From NCBI RefSeq assembly GCF_000422505.1, contig NZ_KE383866.1:186001-250000 (forward strand): a stretch of 64,000 bases of DNA, given 5' to 3'. Shown piece after piece: positions 60,766-64,000 of this stretch. The notes beneath the pieces are model-generated. The model was not told the origin of the DNA. It did no database searches and was given only the letters and a program-made list of their open reading frames with translations. Each line of letters starts with the position of its first letter. Position 1 is the stretch's first letter. Origin of the DNA: Paenibacillus pinihumi DSM 23905 = JCM 16419 (GTDB lineage Bacteria; Bacillota; Bacilli; Paenibacillales; Paenibacillaceae). Both the position numbers and the translations under genes were made by a program.

Positions 60766-63700
60766 TTATGGTGTATTCATATTTTTCTCAATTAATGTTC
60801 TCGTCTCTCCATTCCATCGGTAATGAAATAGGGTAACAACATCTGAATCTTTGGGTCTATAAATTTCATAAATCGCTAATTGAGGGACCGTGTCGTAGCA
60901 TCCCCATAGTACTTGGGAAGTCATCATATAATCAAAACCCATATCCGTTAACAAATGAAACATATCCCTCATATTTGCATCGTCAACACCAGCAAAAGCT
61001 TCATCCAAAGAAATGATTTTGGGCGAATCTGCTCGGGCATCATTATATCGGGAGTAAGTAGCTGCAAATAATGGAATATACATAGCCATAGCTTTTTCTC
61101 CGCCACTTAACACATTAAATTTAGAATCCGTTAGTTCTTTATAGGCAGTCTGATTCCCTTTTCGATATAAGAGTTTAAACTCAAACCAAGAGCGGTAGTC
61201 CATAAGGTCATAGATATACTGTCGGAATGAGCCTTGCTTTTCTTCTGCATGCTCCTTTGCTTTAAAAATCCCGCTTCGAAAATGGGAGATGACTTGTTCA
61301 ATTTCACTGTCATCCATCCGATGGGAATCCCGCATTAACAACTCGACCAATGTTTCTGTATCCAATTCAGATTCACTGTTACGCGCCTTAGCTGTCCACT
61401 TTAATGATAATTTCAATCCACTTGAGGTATCACGTTGCCCCATCAATTCGTTCATTTGATGAACCCATTCTTTTGCCCGATGAATACGATACCGGATTGC
61501 CTTACCTACACTTTGTAGAATGATTTCTTCATATAAGAGGCGATCCTTTTCCGTTAGTAAAAATCGTTGTTCTTGCTCTTGTTCGGTTAATTCCTCCAGC
61601 AGCATGGTTGGAGTTATCGGCTTCATTCGGTCTCGTTTGGAAGTAATAAGAATGCGATTTGAGAATATATGTTCCCTTTCCAGCACATATTCGTGGAGAT
61701 TGACTTGCGCCAAATTAAATTCATCCACAAGGTCGCTAACAACTTTTTCCAATGATTTGTTTGGAAGTAAAGAGCTATAGGTCTTTGTGATTTTTTGACA
61801 TAGCTGAAGAATATCTTTTTGGGATTCAATTTGATTTGCGTACTTGTGCCATTCTGGCAGGAGTGCCAGGCCAAATTCGAACTTCCAATTGGCATATAGT
61901 TCATCGAACTCGGTTTGCTTCTCATTCAATTGACTTTTTGATACTGCTAGATTAGCTTCTATTCCAGCGATTGTCGCACTAAGGGTTTCTCTACTACTAA
62001 ATAAATCTTCAATCGTATTTTTTAGCGTTTCCCTTTCATCATTTAATGCCGTAATTTGCAAATGAATATCTTCAATCCCCAGCTCAACCATTAGTTTCCC
62101 AAGCTGCTGTGAACGTGCGAGATTTCTTGTATTCTTTTCTTCCATTTCTTGTTTTTGCTCATAATCTTCTTGCACTAAAAGATTAATTTCATTTTGCTGA
62201 TCTTCTTGGGTGATTTGTTGAGATAAAATATCATGATGCCGAATCCATAAGGAATTTAGTTCTGAAATTAGGCCTAAATACGTCCCACATAGTTCAATTG
62301 CTACTTCAATCGTTTTTTCTTGTTTCAGCAAGGACCAATTAGCGGTTTGTTCAATTAATTGCAAATGCATGCTTCTCCAAGAAGAGTTTTTCTCTTTATA
62401 CCATTCCTCTACTTTTTGTTCTTGACTCATTATTTCTTCTAAGCGATAAGATACTTGTACAAGTAGTTCAAAATGATCCTGTAATTCTTGATCGTTCGGA
62501 AACGATTCCATTTCTTTCTTTAAGAGATTCAAATTACTATGAAAAACGCCTTGTTCCTCTACCAGTGAAATAATATCCAATTTTATCCGGCGGATTTCTG
62601 ATTCCAATCTCTCCATCTCGCGACGCTTGGCCAGCAATCTTGCTTCCTTGCCGATATACTCTGCCTGCTTCTTAAAAAACTTCTGCCCTACAAGTGGACC
62701 GATTTTGAAATGCCCCGCACCGACACCAGATAATTGGTAACTCTTGCTTTGTTCCGGTTGGTCTTTATTTGTCCAACTAAAGCTACTTAATACTTTATTT
62801 ATATCCTCAATACTTAGGCCACTCTCTATAGATGGTGCTGGAGATATAACCGAAGCAAGTGTTTTACCTTGAACTGGCTTTGGCTGAATCCATACCTCCT
62901 CATCCTTATGAGTCAGGTTCGTATCCTCAATTAAGCCTCCAGGATAAATCCATGCATCGAGCAAGCCTGCCTGTTCCAACGTTTCTTCTAATTCAGCTTT
63001 TTCAAACTCTGATAGGGATAAATTGAAATCACACACAGCATAGAAAGGAGCGCCAGTTCCCGGTTCTCTTCCTTGGCGTGATGTATGTCTGCCTTCTGTC
63101 CTTCTAGGCTCAGGCTCCCTATTTAACTCCCAAGTCCTAAGTTCATGAAGCAACTGACTTTGCTCAGTCTCCAAAATGCCTTTTTGTTGGTCCAATTTCA
63201 GCATTTGCTGCATGATCTCTTCTTTTTTCTGTTCAAATGCAGTCAAAGCAGGTATTTGCACTACTTTATAATTCCGATTCTTTAATGATAAGTTCGATAT
63301 GGAGCGTAATGATTCTCTTAACAAATCGTTATTCATCGGCAATTGTTTTAAAGCTTGTTGCCAAATGACTACATTTTCACGCAATCTTTCTTTTACTTCC
63401 TCCGACTTGCTTTCTAAGGCTATTTTTTCGTCTTCAATATGATTACGTTCTTGGTTCACCTCTCCTAATCTAATCGCAGCGTCCGCAGCTGCACGGGACA
63501 ACTCTCTTTCCGCTCTTGCAGTAACGAATGCAACGGTTAATTGTTTCTTGTGCTCGTCTAAATCCTTCTTCCAGCTTCCAGCCCATCGCTCATCCTCAGG
63601 CAGATTCTTAGACCACATTCCATGATAGATATCATGCTGACGAAACTCTATCATTCTTGCCAGATCTTCCATTTCAGTTATAGTCTGCTTTTCATCCGTC

Positions 63701-64000
63701 ACTATCTGGCCTAGTTTCTCCTTTGATAAAGATATTTCAACTTTTATTTGTTCGAACCTGTTACTGTTAATTAGTATTCGTTCCTTAACGCTGTTTAACT
63801 GCTTCTTGGTATCACACAATTGCTCCTCGACTAACTCAAGTTCTTTCTGCTTTTCTATAGCTTCACTTCGGTTTAATATATCCAGTTCTGTTTCTACGGT
63901 TACAAGTTTCTGTTTGGATAGATTCCATTCTTGCATAACAGCGGCTCGTTCTTGGTTTGTAGCCATGTTTTGTGCTTCCAGTTCTCTAACCTGAACGGAA
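60766..64000 (-). CDS. jetC: Wadjet type II JetC-like SMC/MukB ATPase (partial, runs off the right edge)
   Basis: About 1077 residues are visible; the frame is open to the edge, and the methionine at 63966 is internal. It matches the TIGR02680 SMC-like proteins. A long coiled coil (Glu/Lys/Gln-rich heptads) fills residues 1-350 and 470-850 of the visible part. The head at the C-terminus has the signature motif FNVLSGGEKAMAMYIPLFAA and Walker B KIISLDEAFAGVDD. The family ending WGCYDTVPQLAIYEIYRPKD is also seen. Walker A must lie in the missing N-terminus. JetC extrudes DNA loops with JetA and JetB and hands plasmids to JetD. JetA (TIGR02677) and JetB (TIGR02678) should follow to the right. 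Confidence 0.9.
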   Translation of the reverse strand, partial: SVQVRELEAQNMATNQERAAVMQEWNLSKQKLVTVETELDILNRSEAIEKQKELELVEEQLCDTKKQLNSVKERILINSNRFEQIKVEISLSKEKLGQIVTDEKQTITEMEDLARMIEFRQHDIYHGMWSKNLPEDERWAGSWKKDLDEHKKQLTVAFVTARAERELSRAAADAAIRLGEVNQERNHIEDEKIALESKSEEVKERLRENVVIWQQALKQLPMNNDLLRESLRSISNLSLKNRNYKVVQIPALTAFEQKKEEIMQQMLKLDQQKGILETEQSQLLHELRTWELNREPEPRRTEGRHTSRQGREPGTGAPFYAVCDFNLSLSEFEKAELEETLEQAGLLDAWIYPGGLIEDTNLTHKDEEVWIQPKPVQGKTLASVISPAPSIESGLSIEDINKVLSSFSWTNKDQPEQSKSYQLSGVGAGHFKIGPLVGQKFFKKQAEYIGKEARLLAKRREMERLESEIRRIKLDIISLVEEQGVFHSNLNLLKKEMESFPNDQELQDHFELLVQVSYRLEEIMSQEQKVEEWYKEKNSSWRSMHLQLIEQTANWSLLKQEKTIEVAIELCGTYLGLISELNSLWIRHHDILSQQITQEDQQNEINLLVQEDYEQKQEMEEKNTRNLARSQQLGKLMVELGIEDIHLQITALNDERETLKNTIEDLFSSRETLSATIAGIEANLAVSKSQLNEKQTEFDELYANWKFEFGLALLPEWHKYANQIESQKDILQLCQKITKTYSSLLPNKSLEKVVSDLVDEFNLAQVNLHEYVLEREHIFSNRILITSKRDRMKPITPTMLLEELTEQEQEQRFLLTEKDRLLYEEIILQSVGKAIRYRIHRAKEWVHQMNELMGQRDTSSGLKLSLKWTAKARNSESELDTETLVELLMRDSHRMDDSEIEQVISHFRSGIFKAKEHAEEKQGSFRQYIYDLMDYRSWFEFKLLYRKGNQTAYKELTDSKFNVLSGGEKAMAMYIPLFAATYSRYNDARADSPKIISLDEAFAGVDDANMRDMFHLLTDMGFDYMMTSQVLWGCYDTVPQLAIYEIYRPKDSDVVTLFHYRWNGETRTLIEKNMNTP

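Noticed and set aside
1-64000. Search for rRNA, tRNA, CRISPR arrays and intact insertion sequences
   Set aside because: No conserved rRNA stretches, tRNA cloverleaf ends, regularly spaced repeats or transposase motifs were seen on either strand.

Overview
The window looks like chromosomal DNA of a Bacillota bacterium, most likely a Paenibacillus or close relative. GC is moderate, AGGAGG-type ribosome sites are strong and TTG/GTG starts are common. A stalk-domain (copper amine oxidase N-terminal) secreted protein is present, as are two sugar ABC importers without their own ATPase, and a one-protein membrane AraC regulator beside an LplABC-type importer. All of this is typical of that group. 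No rRNA, tRNA, CRISPR array or intact insertion sequence was seen. The genus is inference.

Layout. 1-5 kb: AT-rich; two secreted proteins in one operon behind a leader hairpin, a lone ABC-2 permease and a membrane alpha/beta hydrolase. 5-7.5 kb: Nudix hydrolase, GNAT, short-chain dehydrogenase. 7.5-13.6 kb: sugar importer (lipoprotein plus two permeases) with its AraC sensor-regulator. 13.9-15.4 kb: PadR regulator convergent with an SDR, each with a palindromic operator candidate. 15.9-18 kb: membrane-anchored esterase joined to a CBM9-like domain. 18-22.1 kb: a scrapyard of broken genes: group II intron relic, HNH toxin tail, SUKH immunity-like gene, small lipoproteins and a broken DUF6157-like gene.

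22.2-37.1 kb is the main metabolic block: fifteen minus-strand genes from a GntR/UTRA regulator down to a NagB-like deaminase. It encodes a GH88/105-type hydrolase, an importer, a PfkB kinase, a sugar isomerase, five oxidoreductases, an SMP-30 lactonase and a cupin-type phosphosugar isomerase. Three related dyads upstream of the regulator, the hydrolase and the dehydrogenase genes suggest one regulon. The set does not match a catabolic route I know, so the substrate is open.

37.3-45.4 kb: amino-acid permease with divergent LysR, DD-carboxypeptidase, P-loop protein, membrane protein of unknown role, AAC(6')-like acetyltransferase, HD hydrolase. 44.6-49.3 kb: an ECF transporter (S, T, fused A-A') with a Crp/Fnr regulator and a translationally coupled metallo-beta-lactamase-fold protein. 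49.4-51.6 kb: Nudix, LysR and a small secreted protein. 52-57.5 kb: a stand-alone NRPS (half C, A, PCP, terminal reductase) downstream of a chemoreceptor. 58-59.3 kb: a GNAT fragment and an SDR.

59.4-64 kb: the last two genes of a Wadjet type II anti-plasmid defence system (JetD, and JetC running off the right edge). JetA and JetB are expected just beyond the window. These genes are visibly more AT-rich than the metabolic core, consistent with acquisition by transfer.
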